Source of the DNA: Sedimenticola sp.
Lineage (GTDB): Bacteria > Pseudomonadota > Gammaproteobacteria > Chromatiales > Chromatiaceae
DNA length: 39,990 nucleotides
Reading direction: 5' to 3'
Assembly (NCBI GenBank): GCA_011051655.1
Contig: DRKS01000039.1
Coordinates: 1 to 39,990 of the forward strand
Shown piece after piece: positions 31,712 to 39,537 of the stretch (position 1 is the first letter of the stretch; every line of letters begins with the position of its first letter). Under the pieces are notes generated by a model. It did not search any database. It saw only the letters and a program-made list of their open reading frames with translations, and had not been told where the DNA came from. The translations under genes and the position numbers were made by a program.

Positions 31712-32104
31712 GATTCCCGATCACCCCCACTCCCCCCTCAAGGGGGCTTGGGGCCACTCACCTCGTCCCTCGGTCAGTGGTCGGTAGGCAGCCTGTCTGC
31801 AAACAACGCAAACAGACTGCGCCCTATTTGATTTTTTAGTCCGTGCCAGATTCGACCCCCATCCCCCTTGGGGGGCAGTGTGCCTTCCGTTCCAGGTATG
31901 GCAAGGCCAAGCCCTTCGGGTTGGCTGGCCGCTCAGGTTCCTTGGTAGCTTCATCCTCTTCACTTTGAACTGACCGCTTCGTATTCCAAAGGCCGTGCCC
32001 GGCCAGCCAAGCCTTGCCATCCCTTCCACTCCAGGCGAGAGGTCCCCATGGGGGTTGGGGGTGCCAGCCCATTAAAAATGGGCAGTTCTCACTTGGAGGT
32101 GGTC
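31712..32104. other. Non-coding stretch rich in C-tracts and short hairpins
   Basis: This 393-bp stretch has several C5-7/G5-7 pairs that form short hairpins (around 31728-31746, 31857-31878 and 32041-32060), GATCACCCCC near 31719 and AACAACGCAAACAGACTGCG near 31802-31821. Frames on the minus strand are not convincing (low-complexity). The ribosome binding site of the SLOG gene lies at its end. Function unknown; see the related stretch at 28312-28888. Confidence 0.4.
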
Positions 32105-32692
32105 ATGTCTCGTGGTGGTGTAGTTGCAGTCTGCGGTTCCAGGTCTCTGCCGGTCTCGGCAGGGCCGTTTGTCGGGCGGGTGGTTCGCTCGCTGCTGGCC
32201 GGTGGTTCGTCCCTGGCCGTAGGGTGCGCCTCTGGTGCTGATGGGTTCGCGTTGTCTGCGGTCCTTGCGGCAGGGGCTCCTTCCCGCGTGTCGGTGTTCG
32301 CTGTGTTCGGGCCGTGTGGCGCAGGGGCGGCTGGCTCCGTGTCGGTAGTGTCCCAGGTGCAGGCCGCGGCCTCTGCTGGGGTTCAGGTCTCCTGGTGGGC
32401 CGGTGGCCCGGCCGGTGTGCCGGTTCAGGCCCGCCTTGCAGCCCGCACCCGCGTGGTGGTGGGGGCGGCCAGTTCTGGCCTGGTGGTTTTCTTCGGTTCG
32501 CCGGCCTCCCGGGGTTCCGTGCTGGCTTGTCGTCTCGCCGTGGCGCGCGGCCTCCCGGTGCTGGCATTTCCGGTGGGCTTTCCTGGCCAGCGCCTGCCGT
32601 CGCTGGGTGCTGGTTCCTGGTCGCCGTCTGGCAGGGGTGGCGTCTGGTCCGGGGCCTGGCGTTGGGTGCCTGAGCAGGGTGTTTTGCTCTAA
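32105..32692 (+). CDS. SLOG-fold protein (DprA/TIGR00725-like)
   Basis: A 195-residue protein from the ATG at 32105, which has GGAGG 8 nt upstream. The N-terminal Rossmann-like motifs V-V-A-V-C-G-S-R-S-L-P and L-A-V-G-C-A-S-G-A-D-G-F-A-L fit the SLOG superfamily, whose members bind nucleotides or modified nucleotides (DprA/Smf, LOG). The rest is unusually rich in G, A, S, V and P but keeps A-A-R-T-R-V-V-V-G-A-A-S-S-G-L-V-V-F-F-G-S, a second SLOG motif. It may sense a nucleotide ligand or nucleic acid in the element. It is followed by a promoter region for the recombination module. Confidence 0.7.
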   Translation: MSRGGVVAVCGSRSLPVSAGPFVGRVVRSLLAGGSSLAVGCASGADGFALSAVLAAGAPSRVSVFAVFGPCGAGAAGSVSVVSQVQAAASAGVQVSWWAGGPAGVPVQARLAARTRVVVGAASSGLVVFFGSPASRGSVLACRLAVARGLPVLAFPVGFPGQRLPSLGAGSWSPSGRGGVWSGAWRWVPEQGVLL

Positions 32693-32698
32693 ATAAAC

Positions 32699-32767
32699 AT
32701 GATAAAGCATCATAAAAAGATGTTGACAATATGTTCCAGCAACCTATAATTATGATGAAAGATCATA
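32699..32767 (+). promoter_or_regulatory. Consensus promoter with two operator palindromes
   Basis: TTGACA (32723-32728) and TATAAT (32745-32750) with a 16-nt spacer form a near-consensus sigma-70 promoter. ATGAT/ATCAT dyads lie on both sides: 32699-32713 (5-nt gap) and 32751-32767 (TATGAT-GAAAG-ATCATA), the second at the expected transcription start. A further CGTCATAA half-site lies near 33085. This promoter probably drives the operon 32793-35486 under a repressor; which regulator binds is unknown. Confidence 0.8.
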
Positions 32768-32792
32768 AATCTTATAAATCAGGGGTGATGAT

Positions 32793-33065
32793 ATGAATAC
32801 TTTGAACTACAGCTTGCAGGTCATGAAGGAGATCTTCCCGGATGAGCAGCGGGAGGCCTTCGAGCAGCAACAGGCCGATGAGGCGCGGGCGCGCTATGAA
32901 TCCAAGGTGGTGGAAGAGGCCCGCGCCATCGTGGAGGGACGCACCGCAAAGCTAGCCACAAAGGAGCATCTTCGGGTGCTGCTGGAGTGGCTCGATGGGG
33001 CCAGGTTCAGGCTCAATCTGGAACAGCCGGAGCTGGGGTGGGATGGGGATACCCCGCCTTTTTAA
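32793..33065 (+). CDS. Unrecognised 90-aa protein
   Basis: A charged, helical protein of 90 residues (M-N-T-L-N-Y-S-L-Q-V-M-K-E-I-F; central A-R-A-R-Y-E-S-K-V-V-E-E-A-R; ending G-D-T-P-P-F). AGGGGTG lies about 5-10 nt before the ATG. It is the first gene after the operator-promoter at 32699-32767 and so is expected to be the lead gene of the recombination operon. I do not recognise a family. Confidence 0.65.
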   Translation: MNTLNYSLQVMKEIFPDEQREAFEQQQADEARARYESKVVEEARAIVEGRTAKLATKEHLRVLLEWLDGARFRLNLEQPELGWDGDTPPF

Positions 33066-33106
33066 TGCCTGAAGTAATGTTAAATCGTCATAAATGAGGA
33101 AGAAAG

Positions 33107-33403
33107 ATGGGAATGACTATGTGTATTCATCAAGTGGCGCAGTTTCCCCTGGGTAGGGTAGTGGCAACGCCGGGGGCTCTGCAGGTCCTGGAGAAGGCCA
33201 GCCTGGGCGCATTGCCGCTGCTGGCCCGGCACCAGTCCGGCGACTGGGGTGAGGTAGATGCCGAGGACTGGAAGGCAAACGAGGAAGCGCTCAAGCACGG
33301 TTGGCGGCTCTTCTCTGCCTATGAGGTTTCGGGCTCCAGGGTCTGGATCATCACCGAGGCCAACCGTTCATCCACCACCATCCTGCTGCCGGAGGAGTAT
33401 TGA
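33107..33403 (+). CDS. Small plasmid/phage-type protein of unknown function, 98 aa
   Basis: The sequence (F-P-L-G-R-V-V-A-T-P-G-A-L, then L-A-R-H-Q-S-G-D-W-G-E, R-L-F-S-A-Y and W-I-I-T-E-A-N-R-S-S-T-T-I-L-L-P-E-E-Y) matches a small protein family common on plasmids and integrative elements, often misnamed a restriction-modification subunit. Function is unknown. It ends one base before the annealing-protein gene start, so they are cotranscribed. Confidence 0.78.
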   Translation: MGMTMCIHQVAQFPLGRVVATPGALQVLEKASLGALPLLARHQSGDWGEVDAEDWKANEEALKHGWRLFSAYEVSGSRVWIITEANRSSTTILLPEEY

Positions 33404-33404
33404 G

Positions 33405-34364
33405 ATGAGCGCAACCCAGATTATCGAGCAAGAGGGGGGTGCTGCCCCCCGGGACGGGTCCATGGATGGACTTGGTAGGGCGAAGCAGGATGCCCGAGCC
33501 GAGGTTTCGGAGGTCCATACCCTGGCGCCACAGCCGATGGCGGCCTCTCCCCTGGACCTGCCGGCGGAGGTCTTCCGCTCCGGGCTTGACCGGCGCAAGG
33601 AGAACCGGGCGGCCCTCATGGAGTGGATCGCCGCCGCCCTGGTGGAGGGAACCGATTACGGCCGCATCCATGTGGTGGGCAAGAACAAGTGCCCCCACGG
33701 CAGCCGCTGCCAGAACCCCGCCCATTTCAGCAAGCCGAGTCTGTTCAAGCCGGGCGCCGAGAAGATCTGCGGCATGCTGGGCGTGACGGTCCACTTTCCC
33801 ACTCTGCACGACTACGAGCGGGCCGTTCTGGAGGGCGTGGATATCCAGCACATCATCATCCGCTGTGAGATCCTCGACGCCGGCGGCCGGGTGGTGGCCG
33901 ATGGGGTAGGGGCGCGATCCCTCAAGCAGGACTATGGCGACATCAACAAGGCACTGAAGATGGCCGAGAAGTCCGCCCACATCGACGCCACCCTGCGCAT
34001 GGCCGGGCTGAGCGAAGTCTTCACCCAGGATCTGGAGGACATGATTCAGACAGGGACGGATTCCCCTGCCGGTAAGCCTGCGCCTTCCTCCAACCCATCA
34101 CCCCACGCAGGCGATCCCAGCGGCAGTGGTCCCGTGCCGTCCGGCAAGAACGGGACAACCATCACCGAGCCCCAGCGTAAGCGGCTGGAGGCCCGCATCA
34201 CCGAACTTGGCTTGGAGCGCGAGCGGGTCAAGGAGTGGGTGCAGAAGGCCAGCAAGGGCCGGGTCTGGAGCTTCGATCAACTTACCCCCGCCATGTACCA
34301 GACCCTTGATGAGCGGCTGGAGGAGTGGGCGGAACGCACGGCAATCCAGGAGGAAAACTCATGA
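33405..34364 (+). CDS. Possible Rad52/Erf-like ssDNA-annealing protein
   Basis: A 319-residue protein from ATG at 33405, which follows GGAGGAG. The central part (E-G-T-D-Y-G-R-I-H-V, C-P-H-G-S-R-C...F-K-P-G-A-E-K-I-C, L-E-G-V-D-I-Q-H-I-I-I-R-C-E-I and D-I-N-K-A-L-K-M-A-E-K-S-A-H-I-D-A) resembles phage recombination or ssDNA-annealing proteins of the Rad52/Erf superfamily. A flexible proline-serine linker and a C-terminal helical domain follow. Its position before an SSB-like and a Gp157-like gene supports a recombination function. The frame upstream to 33258 is a shadow of the preceding gene. An unrelated DNA-binding role is not excluded. Confidence 0.5.
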   Translation: MSATQIIEQEGGAAPRDGSMDGLGRAKQDARAEVSEVHTLAPQPMAASPLDLPAEVFRSGLDRRKENRAALMEWIAAALVEGTDYGRIHVVGKNKCPHGSRCQNPAHFSKPSLFKPGAEKICGMLGVTVHFPTLHDYERAVLEGVDIQHIIIRCEILDAGGRVVADGVGARSLKQDYGDINKALKMAEKSAHIDATLRMAGLSEVFTQDLEDMIQTGTDSPAGKPAPSSNPSPHAGDPSGSGPVPSGKNGTTITEPQRKRLEARITELGLERERVKEWVQKASKGRVWSFDQLTPAMYQTLDERLEEWAERTAIQEENS

Positions 34365-34663
34365 GCAAACGCATCTTCAACATCGTCCGCCCGCGGGAGT
34401 ACACCGCTAGCGACGGCCAGGTAAAAACCGCCTGGGACCGCCACGGCGTGCTGATCGTGGACGGCAAGAAGCTGAGCATCCATCTCGACAGCATCCCCAC
34501 CGGCGAGTGGAACGGCTGGTTCAACGTGTTCGAGCGCGTGGATGATCAGCCCGGCCAGGCCAACGGCGGCCAGGGCTACCAGCAGAACCGGGGCTATCAG
34601 CACCACGCCGCCCAGAACTACCAGCAGCCGTCCCAGGACTTCGATGACGACATCCCGTTCTGA
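34361..34663 (+). CDS. SSB-like protein with acidic C-terminal tail
   Basis: A 100-residue protein with a beta-rich core (I-F-N-I-V-R-P-R-E-Y, V-L-I-V-D-G-K-K-L-S-I-H-L-D, W-F-N-V-F-E-R) and a glutamine/tyrosine-rich linker ending D-D-D-I-P-F. An acidic D-D-x-I-P-F tip is the hallmark of SSB proteins, which recruit partners through it. The core is shorter than a standard OB-fold SSB, so the family is uncertain. AGGAGG lies upstream of the ATG at 34361; the gene overlaps the previous stop by 4 bp. Confidence 0.65.
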   Translation: MSKRIFNIVRPREYTASDGQVKTAWDRHGVLIVDGKKLSIHLDSIPTGEWNGWFNVFERVDDQPGQANGGQGYQQNRGYQHHAAQNYQQPSQDFDDDIPF

Positions 34664-34679
34664 CCAAGGAGCAGCAATC

Positions 34680-35183
34680 ATGAACAACCTTTCCCTGTAT
34701 GAGATCAGCCAGGACTACTTGCAGGCCTTGGACGTGTTTACAGACCCGGAGGCCGATATCCCTCTGGAAGCAGCCATGGATACCCTGGAGGGCATCGAGG
34801 GCCAGTTGCAGGACAAGGCGGTGAACGTCGCCAAGTTCATGCAGAACCTGGACGCCACCGCCAGGGCCATCAAGGAAGCCGAGCAGAAGATGGCGACCCG
34901 CCGCAAGGCCATCGAGAACCGGGCGCGCTGGATCAAGGATTACCTCAAGTCGAACATGGAGGCCGCCGGCATCACCAAGATTGAGTCGCCCTGGTTCCGC
35001 CTTGCCATCCAGAAGAACCCGGGGGCGGTCGAAATCATCGACGAGGCCTCGCTGCCGGATGACTTCAAGACCGAAGTGGTCACGGTGAAGATCGACAAGG
35101 CCGCCATCAAACAGGCGATCCGTGGCGGCGCCGAGGTGCCGGGCGCCATACTGAGTCAGGGCACCCGCCTTGTTGTTCGCTGA
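34680..35183 (+). CDS. Siphovirus Gp157-like protein
   Basis: A 167-residue protein. The N-terminal helical half has a long A/E/K/R-rich coiled coil (A-I-K-E-A-E-Q-K-M-A-T-R-R-K-A-I-E-N-R-A), followed by L-K-S-N-M-E-A-A-G-I-T-K-I-E-S-P and a late V-V-T-V-K-I-D-K-A-A-I-K. This is the layout of Gp157 proteins of siphoviruses, which are linked to phage resistance or recombination in some hosts. It lies after the SSB-like gene. The start at 34680 follows AAGGAG. Confidence 0.85.
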   Translation: MNNLSLYEISQDYLQALDVFTDPEADIPLEAAMDTLEGIEGQLQDKAVNVAKFMQNLDATARAIKEAEQKMATRRKAIENRARWIKDYLKSNMEAAGITKIESPWFRLAIQKNPGAVEIIDEASLPDDFKTEVVTVKIDKAAIKQAIRGGAEVPGAILSQGTRLVVR

Positions 35184-35246
35184 CCGACAGGATGCGGGGC
35201 AAAAAGGTTTCCCCGCACCCCTTTCCAAAAATCCCAGGGACAGAAC

Positions 35247-35486
35247 ATGACCGTACAACTCGACGGGATGGTGCTGGCCATCCTCGATGGAAAAGACGAC
35301 GCCTTCGTCGGCGTTCTCTCCACCGGAGAGCGCTGCTTCGTGGCCTTGGCCTCCAAACGCTATGACCTGCTGCCCGCCGACTACGCCGACCCCATCGAGG
35401 CGTGGAACAGGCTGGACGGCGAGTGGCGGCGCCTGGTGTGCGAATGGCGCGGCTGGCCGAACAGCTACGCCCGGGTGGGTGCATGA
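35247..35486 (+). CDS. Unrecognised 79-aa protein
   Basis: A small tryptophan-containing protein (Q-L-D-G-M-V-L-A-I-L-D-G-K-D-D-A-F-V-G-V, then C-F-V-A-L-A-S-K-R-Y-D-L-L, ending W-P-N-S-Y-A-R-V). CAGGGA lies 7 nt upstream of the ATG. It overlaps the xis-like gene by 4 bp (ATGA) and is thus the last gene before the recombination directionality genes. Unknown family. Confidence 0.65.
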   Translation: MTVQLDGMVLAILDGKDDAFVGVLSTGERCFVALASKRYDLLPADYADPIEAWNRLDGEWRRLVCEWRGWPNSYARVGA

Positions 35487-35824
35487 CGGAGGCTCTGCTC
35501 TGGAACCTGGACGAGGCCGCCCGCCAGCTGGGCAACGTCTCCACCCGCACCGTCCGCCGCATGTTGGAGCGCGGCGACCTGCCGACCGTTCGAATAGGCC
35601 GGTCCGTGCGGGTTCCTGCAGACGCAGTGAAATCATGGGTAGATAAGAATATGACGATCCCGCATAATCCAACATGCGCGGGGCAGGATGTGCAAGGAGG
35701 TAAAAGCACATGCCATACAGGCGCAAGGATAGTCCCATTTGGTGGGTCAGTTACACCGACCCAAGCGGGAAGAGAGTTAGACGCACTACTGGAACGACGG
35801 ACCGAAAGGAAGCGGAAGCGTTAG
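35483..35824 (+). CDS. Xis-like helix-turn-helix protein (AlpA/excisionase type)
   Basis: A 113-residue protein. Residues 7-55 form an excisionase/MerR-type winged helix (L-W-N-L-D-E-A-A-R-Q-L-G, S-T-R-T-V-R-R-M-L-E-R-G-D-L-P-T-V-R-I-G-R, A-D-A-V-K-S-W-V). Excisionases of this type bend att DNA and favour excision by a tyrosine integrase; the gene is directly upstream of int and overlaps it by 115 bp. The C-terminal half is a low-complexity overlap product, and the start at 35483 is chosen over the longer frame from 35402. Its DNA-binding part is firm, the exact end less so. Confidence 0.75.
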   Translation: MTEALLWNLDEAARQLGNVSTRTVRRMLERGDLPTVRIGRSVRVPADAVKSWVDKNMTIPHNPTCAGQDVQGGKSTCHTGARIVPFGGSVTPTQAGRELDALLERRTERKRKR

Positions 35825-36795
35825 AGGCGAAATGGAAGCTCGAGGCGTATCGTCAGCAACAATGGGATGAGCAACCCTCCCATTCGTTCGAAGAGCTCAT
35901 GCTCGGCTATCTCAAGGCAACGCGCCGCGAGAAACGGGGTATGGGGCACCGGCGAGCTCTCGATGCAACCCGACACCTCAAAGCGCACTTTGGTGGATTC
36001 GATGCCGTGCTGACGGCCCCGATGATCCGGGGCTATATCGAGGCAAGGCGTGCAACGGACGTGAGCGACTCGACCATCAACCGAGAGTTATCGGTCCTGT
36101 CTGCCGCCATCAACTATGCCCGGCGGGAATGGGAGTGGGAACTCCCGAACCCGGTTCACGGGCGCAAACTGCGCGAGCCCGAAGGGCGCGTGCGCTGGAT
36201 CACACGGGCGGAGGCCGCAAAGTTGATCCAGGAAGCAGAACGGGAGCCCAATGCACCGCACTTGGCGGATTTCATTCGCCTTGCATTGCACACAGGCTGC
36301 CGTAAAGAGGAATTGCTGGGTCTGGAATGGCGGCGTGTCGACCTCCAGGAGGGGCTCATCCACCTGGAGGCTAAGCACACCAAGTCAGGAAAAAGACGCG
36401 CTATACCGATGAACAGCGAAACCCGTAGGGTGATTATCCGACGTGCAAAATTCAGGGCGGAACACTGTCCAGCGTCACCGTGGGTATTTTGCCATAAGAA
36501 GGACGGGGAACGCATAGGGGACGTAAAGCGTAGCTTCACCACGGCTTGCAGGCGTGCGGGGATCACGGACTTCAGAATCCACGACCTTCGTCATACCTGT
36601 GCCGCCTGGCTTGTTTCCGCTGGTGCGGATCTGATGGATGTACGAGATCTGCTGGGTCACAGCACGGTCAGGATGACCGAGCGATATGCTCATCTGGCAC
36701 CGGAAAAAATACGTGCCGCAGTGGCCCTGTTGGAAGGGCCGCGGTCACGATCTGGTCACGCTGGGAAACTGGAAGTGGTTAAGGGAACTGCATAA
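35710..36795 (+). CDS. int: Tyrosine recombinase (integrase)
   Basis: A 361-residue tyrosine recombinase. The start at 35710 has AAGGAGGT upstream and gives M-P-Y-R-R-K-D-S. Catalytic residues visible: R198 in T-G-C-R-K-E-E-L, Lys in H-T-K-S-G-K-R-R, H291-x-x-R294 in H-D-L-R-H, H317 in L-L-G-H and Tyr326 in E-R-Y-A-H-L. N-terminal residues include an arm-type domain. It ends 11 bp before the right att repeat, next to the intact tRNA-Ala, as in tRNA-targeting elements. The last part of the gene carries two of the GTCACG sites repeated near the left end. Confidence 0.95.
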   Translation: MPYRRKDSPIWWVSYTDPSGKRVRRTTGTTDRKEAEALEAKWKLEAYRQQQWDEQPSHSFEELMLGYLKATRREKRGMGHRRALDATRHLKAHFGGFDAVLTAPMIRGYIEARRATDVSDSTINRELSVLSAAINYARREWEWELPNPVHGRKLREPEGRVRWITRAEAAKLIQEAEREPNAPHLADFIRLALHTGCRKEELLGLEWRRVDLQEGLIHLEAKHTKSGKRRAIPMNSETRRVIIRRAKFRAEHCPASPWVFCHKKDGERIGDVKRSFTTACRRAGITDFRIHDLRHTCAAWLVSAGADLMDVRDLLGHSTVRMTERYAHLAPEKIRAAVALLEGPRSRSGHAGKLEVVKGTA

Positions 36796-36806
36796 CCAAT
36801 TGATTA

Positions 36807-36885
<79 letters not shown>

Positions 36886-36897
36886 GTATGGAGGGCT

Positions 36898-36928
36898 ATT
36901 CTAGCATCCTATTTCCGTGGCCTGCCAA
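36898..36928 (-). promoter_or_regulatory. Promoter candidate for tRNA-Ala
   Basis: On the minus strand TTGGCA (36923-36928) is followed after 19 nt by TAGAAT (36898-36903), 12 nt before the tRNA 5' end. The -10 is good and well placed; the spacer is long. This would originally have transcribed tRNA-Ala and tRNA-Arg together. Confidence 0.45.
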
Positions 36929-37005
36929 CCTTGACGGCGCACCGGCCTTGCGGCGCCGGTGGATGCTGACTAACATGCTTCTCTTTACCACAAGAACCCC
37001 CGTTC

Positions 37006-37974
37006 ATGCTCGAGTCCGCACATCTGCTTTTTCCCTCCCGCTTCCCCACGCTCAAACGCCGCAGACTGGAGACCCTCCAGGTCAACCTGGGATATCGCTG
37101 CAACCAGACCTGTCAGCACTGCCATGTCAATGCGGGGCCCGGCCGCACCGAGTCCATGGAGCGGGAAACGGTGGAGCAGGTGCTGGAGTTTTTGCGCGCC
37201 CGCGGCATCGCTACCCTGGACCTGACCGGTGGCGCGCCGGAGCTGAATCCGCACTTTTGCTATCTGGTGGAGCAGGCCGGGACCCTGGGGGTCAAGGTGA
37301 TCGACCGCTGCAATCTGACCATCCTTGAAGAGCCGGGACAGGAGCACCTGGTCGACTTTCTGGCCGCGAACCGGGTGGAAGTGGTGGCCTCGCTGCCCTG
37401 CTATCTGGAGGAGAATGTGGACCACCAGCGGGGCAAGGGCGTCTATGCGGCCAGCATCCGGGGCCTGCAAAGGCTCAATGCCGCCGGTTACGGCCGCGAA
37501 GGAAGCGGCCTGTGCCTGAACTTGGTCTACAATCCCGCCGGCCCCGAGCTGCCGCCGCCCCAGGAGGCCCTGGAGGCGGATTACAGAAGGCGCCTGGGAG
37601 AACGCTTCGGCATTCGCTTCAATCACCTGTTCACCCTCGCCAATATGCCCATCCGGCGCTTTGGCAGCCAGCTGCTGTCGCGGGGTGAATTCGGGAAGTA
37701 CCTGGAGCTGTTGCGCGATTCCTTCAGACCGACCAACCTGGAGGGCCTCATGTGCCTGAGCCAGATCAGCGTGGACTGGCGGGGCTATCTGTTCGATTGT
37801 GACTTCAACCAGATGCTGGACCTGCCCCTGGCCGCCGATGGCCGCCTCCGCCTGCATATCAGTGAGCTGGCCGGCCTGGACCTGGCCGGAGAGTCCATTC
37901 GGGTGGCGGAGCACTGCTATGGCTGCGCCGCCGGTCAGGGCAGCAGTTGCGGCGGGGCCCTGGCCGCCGGATAG
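37006..37974 (+). CDS. arsS: Radical SAM protein of ArsS type
   Basis: A 322-residue radical SAM enzyme with the 4Fe-4S motif C-N-Q-T-C-Q-H-C (C at about residues 32, 36, 39), an A-P-E-L-N-P-H-F segment and a C-terminal C-Y-G-C-A-A-G-Q-G-S-S-C-G-G motif. This is the layout of ArsS (arsenosugar biosynthesis), a C-terminal cysteine-rich radical SAM family also found with selenosugar/thiosugar genes. It is followed by two glycosyltransferase-type genes (TIGR04283 and TIGR04282 type), a conserved neighbourhood in many sulfur- and cyanobacterial genomes. No arsM is seen in the window. Enzymatic target is inferred from family. Confidence 0.87.
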   Translation: MLESAHLLFPSRFPTLKRRRLETLQVNLGYRCNQTCQHCHVNAGPGRTESMERETVEQVLEFLRARGIATLDLTGGAPELNPHFCYLVEQAGTLGVKVIDRCNLTILEEPGQEHLVDFLAANRVEVVASLPCYLEENVDHQRGKGVYAASIRGLQRLNAAGYGREGSGLCLNLVYNPAGPELPPPQEALEADYRRRLGERFGIRFNHLFTLANMPIRRFGSQLLSRGEFGKYLELLRDSFRPTNLEGLMCLSQISVDWRGYLFDCDFNQMLDLPLAADGRLRLHISELAGLDLAGESIRVAEHCYGCAAGQGSSCGGALAAG

Positions 37975-37977
37975 GCC

Positions 37978-38670
37978 TTGGACGGCGCGGCTCCCCATCG
38001 GACGCTGTCCGTCATCATTCCCTGCCTGGACGAGGCCGGCGTCGTCGGCCCCCTGCTGGCGTCCCTGCAGTCCCTGCGCCGGGCGGGGCACGAGGTCATC
38101 CTGGTGGACGGCGGCAGCGTGGATGGCACGGACAGGCTGGCGGCACCCCTGGTGGACCTGCTGCTGGCGTCCGCCCCCGGCCGGGCCAGGCAGATGAACG
38201 CCGGCGCCCGGGCTGCGGGGGGGGATATCCTGTGGTTCCTGCACGCGGACACGGGCCTGCCGCAAGACGCCGCCGGGGCCGTGCTGGAGGGCCTTTCCGC
38301 GCCGGGCGCGGTCTGGGGCCGGTTCGACGTCCGGCTTTCAGGCGATCACCCCTTGCTGGGGCTGGTGGCCCGCATGATGAACCTGCGTTCACGCTGGTCC
38401 GGCATTGCAACGGGGGATCAGGGCATATTCGTTTCCCGCCGGGCCTTCGAGGCGGCGGGCGGTTTTCCCGATATCCCCCTGATGGAGGATATCGCCCTCA
38501 GCAGGCGCCTGAAGCGCATGGCCCGGCCCCTGTGCCTGCGCCAGCGGCTCACCACCTCCAGCCGCCGCTGGGAGGCCAACGGCGTCCTGCGCACCATTGG
38601 GTTGATGTGGTTGCTGCGCCTGGCCTTCGCCCTGGGGGCGAGTCCGGCGCGGCTGGCCAAATGGTATTGA
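37978..38670 (+). CDS. TIGR04283-type family-2 glycosyltransferase
   Basis: A 230-residue GT-A protein: L-S-V-I-I-P-C-L-D-E-A at the N terminus, V-D-G-G-S-V-D-G-T as the DxD-containing strand, G-R-A-R-Q-M-N-A-G-A, W-F-L-H-A-D-T and the acceptor motif A-T-G-D-Q-G-I-F-V-S-R-R followed by P-L-M-E-D-I. These features match the TIGR04283 glycosyltransferases that occur with ArsS-type proteins. The start is a TTG at 37978; a downstream start is possible. It is 3 bp after the arsS stop, and is followed 21 bp later by the partner gene. Confidence 0.87.
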   Translation: MDGAAPHRTLSVIIPCLDEAGVVGPLLASLQSLRRAGHEVILVDGGSVDGTDRLAAPLVDLLLASAPGRARQMNAGARAAGGDILWFLHADTGLPQDAAGAVLEGLSAPGAVWGRFDVRLSGDHPLLGLVARMMNLRSRWSGIATGDQGIFVSRRAFEAAGGFPDIPLMEDIALSRRLKRMARPLCLRQRLTTSSRRWEANGVLRTIGLMWLLRLAFALGASPARLAKWY

Positions 38671-38691
38671 ATTTTCTCCCGTGCCGTATTC

Positions 38692-39312
38692 ATGCTCTAT
38701 CCCCATGCGCGCATCCTGATCTTCGCCAAGGCCCCGGAGCCGGGTTATGCGAAGACCCGCCTGATCCCGGCCCTGGGTGAGGCGGGGGCGGCGGATCTCT
38801 ACCGCCGCCTGCTGAGGCGCACGGTGGAGCGCGCCTGCGCCGCCGTGCTGTGCCCGGTTCAGCTCTGGTGCGCCCCGGATGCAGACCATCCCTTCTTCCG
38901 GCGCCTGGCCTCGGAAAACCCCCTGGCGCTGCATCCCCAGACGGAGGGGGACCTGGGGGCTCGCATGCATCATGCCGCGGGGGAGGCGTTGCGCCAGGCC
39001 CGGACCGTGCTGCTCATCGGTACGGACTGCCCCCTGCTGGGCGAGGCTCACCTGAGCCGGGCGCTGCAATGGCTGGAGCAGGGGGAGGACGCCGTGCTGG
39101 GTCCCGCGGAGGACGGGGGCTATGTCCTCCTGGGATTGAACCGGAATGCGCCGGAGCTGTTTTGTGACATGCCCTGGGGCCAGGGCGTGCTGCTGGAGGC
39201 CACCCGCAGCCGGCTGGAGGCGCTGGGCTGGCGCTGGCGGGAGCTGGAGACGCTGTGGGATCTGGACAGGCCGGCGGATATCGGCCGCTGGGAGAGGGTC
39301 CGGGGGCGGTAG
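38692..39312 (+). CDS. TIGR04282/DUF2064-type glycosyltransferase-like protein
   Basis: A 206-residue nucleotidyltransferase-fold protein: I-L-I-F-A-K-A-P-E-P-G-Y-A-K-T-R-L (N-terminal nucleotide-binding loop), G-D-L-G-A-R-M, L-L-I-G-T-D-C-P-L-L, G-P-A-E-D-G-G-Y-V-L-L-G and L-W-D-L-D-R-P-A-D. These match TIGR04282/DUF2064 (CofC-like fold). It completes the ArsS plus TIGR04283 neighbourhood and may generate an activated sugar or nucleotide donor. GC-rich, consistent with the chromosome. Confidence 0.87.
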   Translation: MLYPHARILIFAKAPEPGYAKTRLIPALGEAGAADLYRRLLRRTVERACAAVLCPVQLWCAPDADHPFFRRLASENPLALHPQTEGDLGARMHHAAGEALRQARTVLLIGTDCPLLGEAHLSRALQWLEQGEDAVLGPAEDGGYVLLGLNRNAPELFCDMPWGQGVLLEATRSRLEALGWRWRELETLWDLDRPADIGRWERVRGR

Positions 39313-39343
39313 CCGGCAAAGGGGTTCGGCCGCCGCCCGGGAC

Positions 39344-39537
39344 TCCTAGTACTCCGTCAAGGTAATAACTTAGGATTGGTGAAAGATAAATATTAACCGC
39401 AGAGGACGCAGAGGTGCGCAGAGAAATGAAATGCTAGCCAGTTTATTGATAATAAATAAAAACCTCTGCGAATCTCTGCGTCCTCTGCGGTTAAATGTTT
39501 TTGTACCCTAAATTATCAGGTTGACGGAGTACTAGGA
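39344..39537. mobile_element. MITE-like element with 17-bp terminal inverted repeats
   Basis: Ends TCCTAGTACTCCGTCAA (39344-39360) and TTGACGGAGTACTAGGA (39521-39537) are perfect inverted repeats. Inside lie further inverted segments, TTAACCGCAGAGGACGCAGAG and its complement, separated by AT-rich DNA. Size (194 bp), absence of coding capacity and the sub-terminal palindromes fit a MITE. Its right end covers the stop codon of the gene at 39532-39717. Confidence 0.85.
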
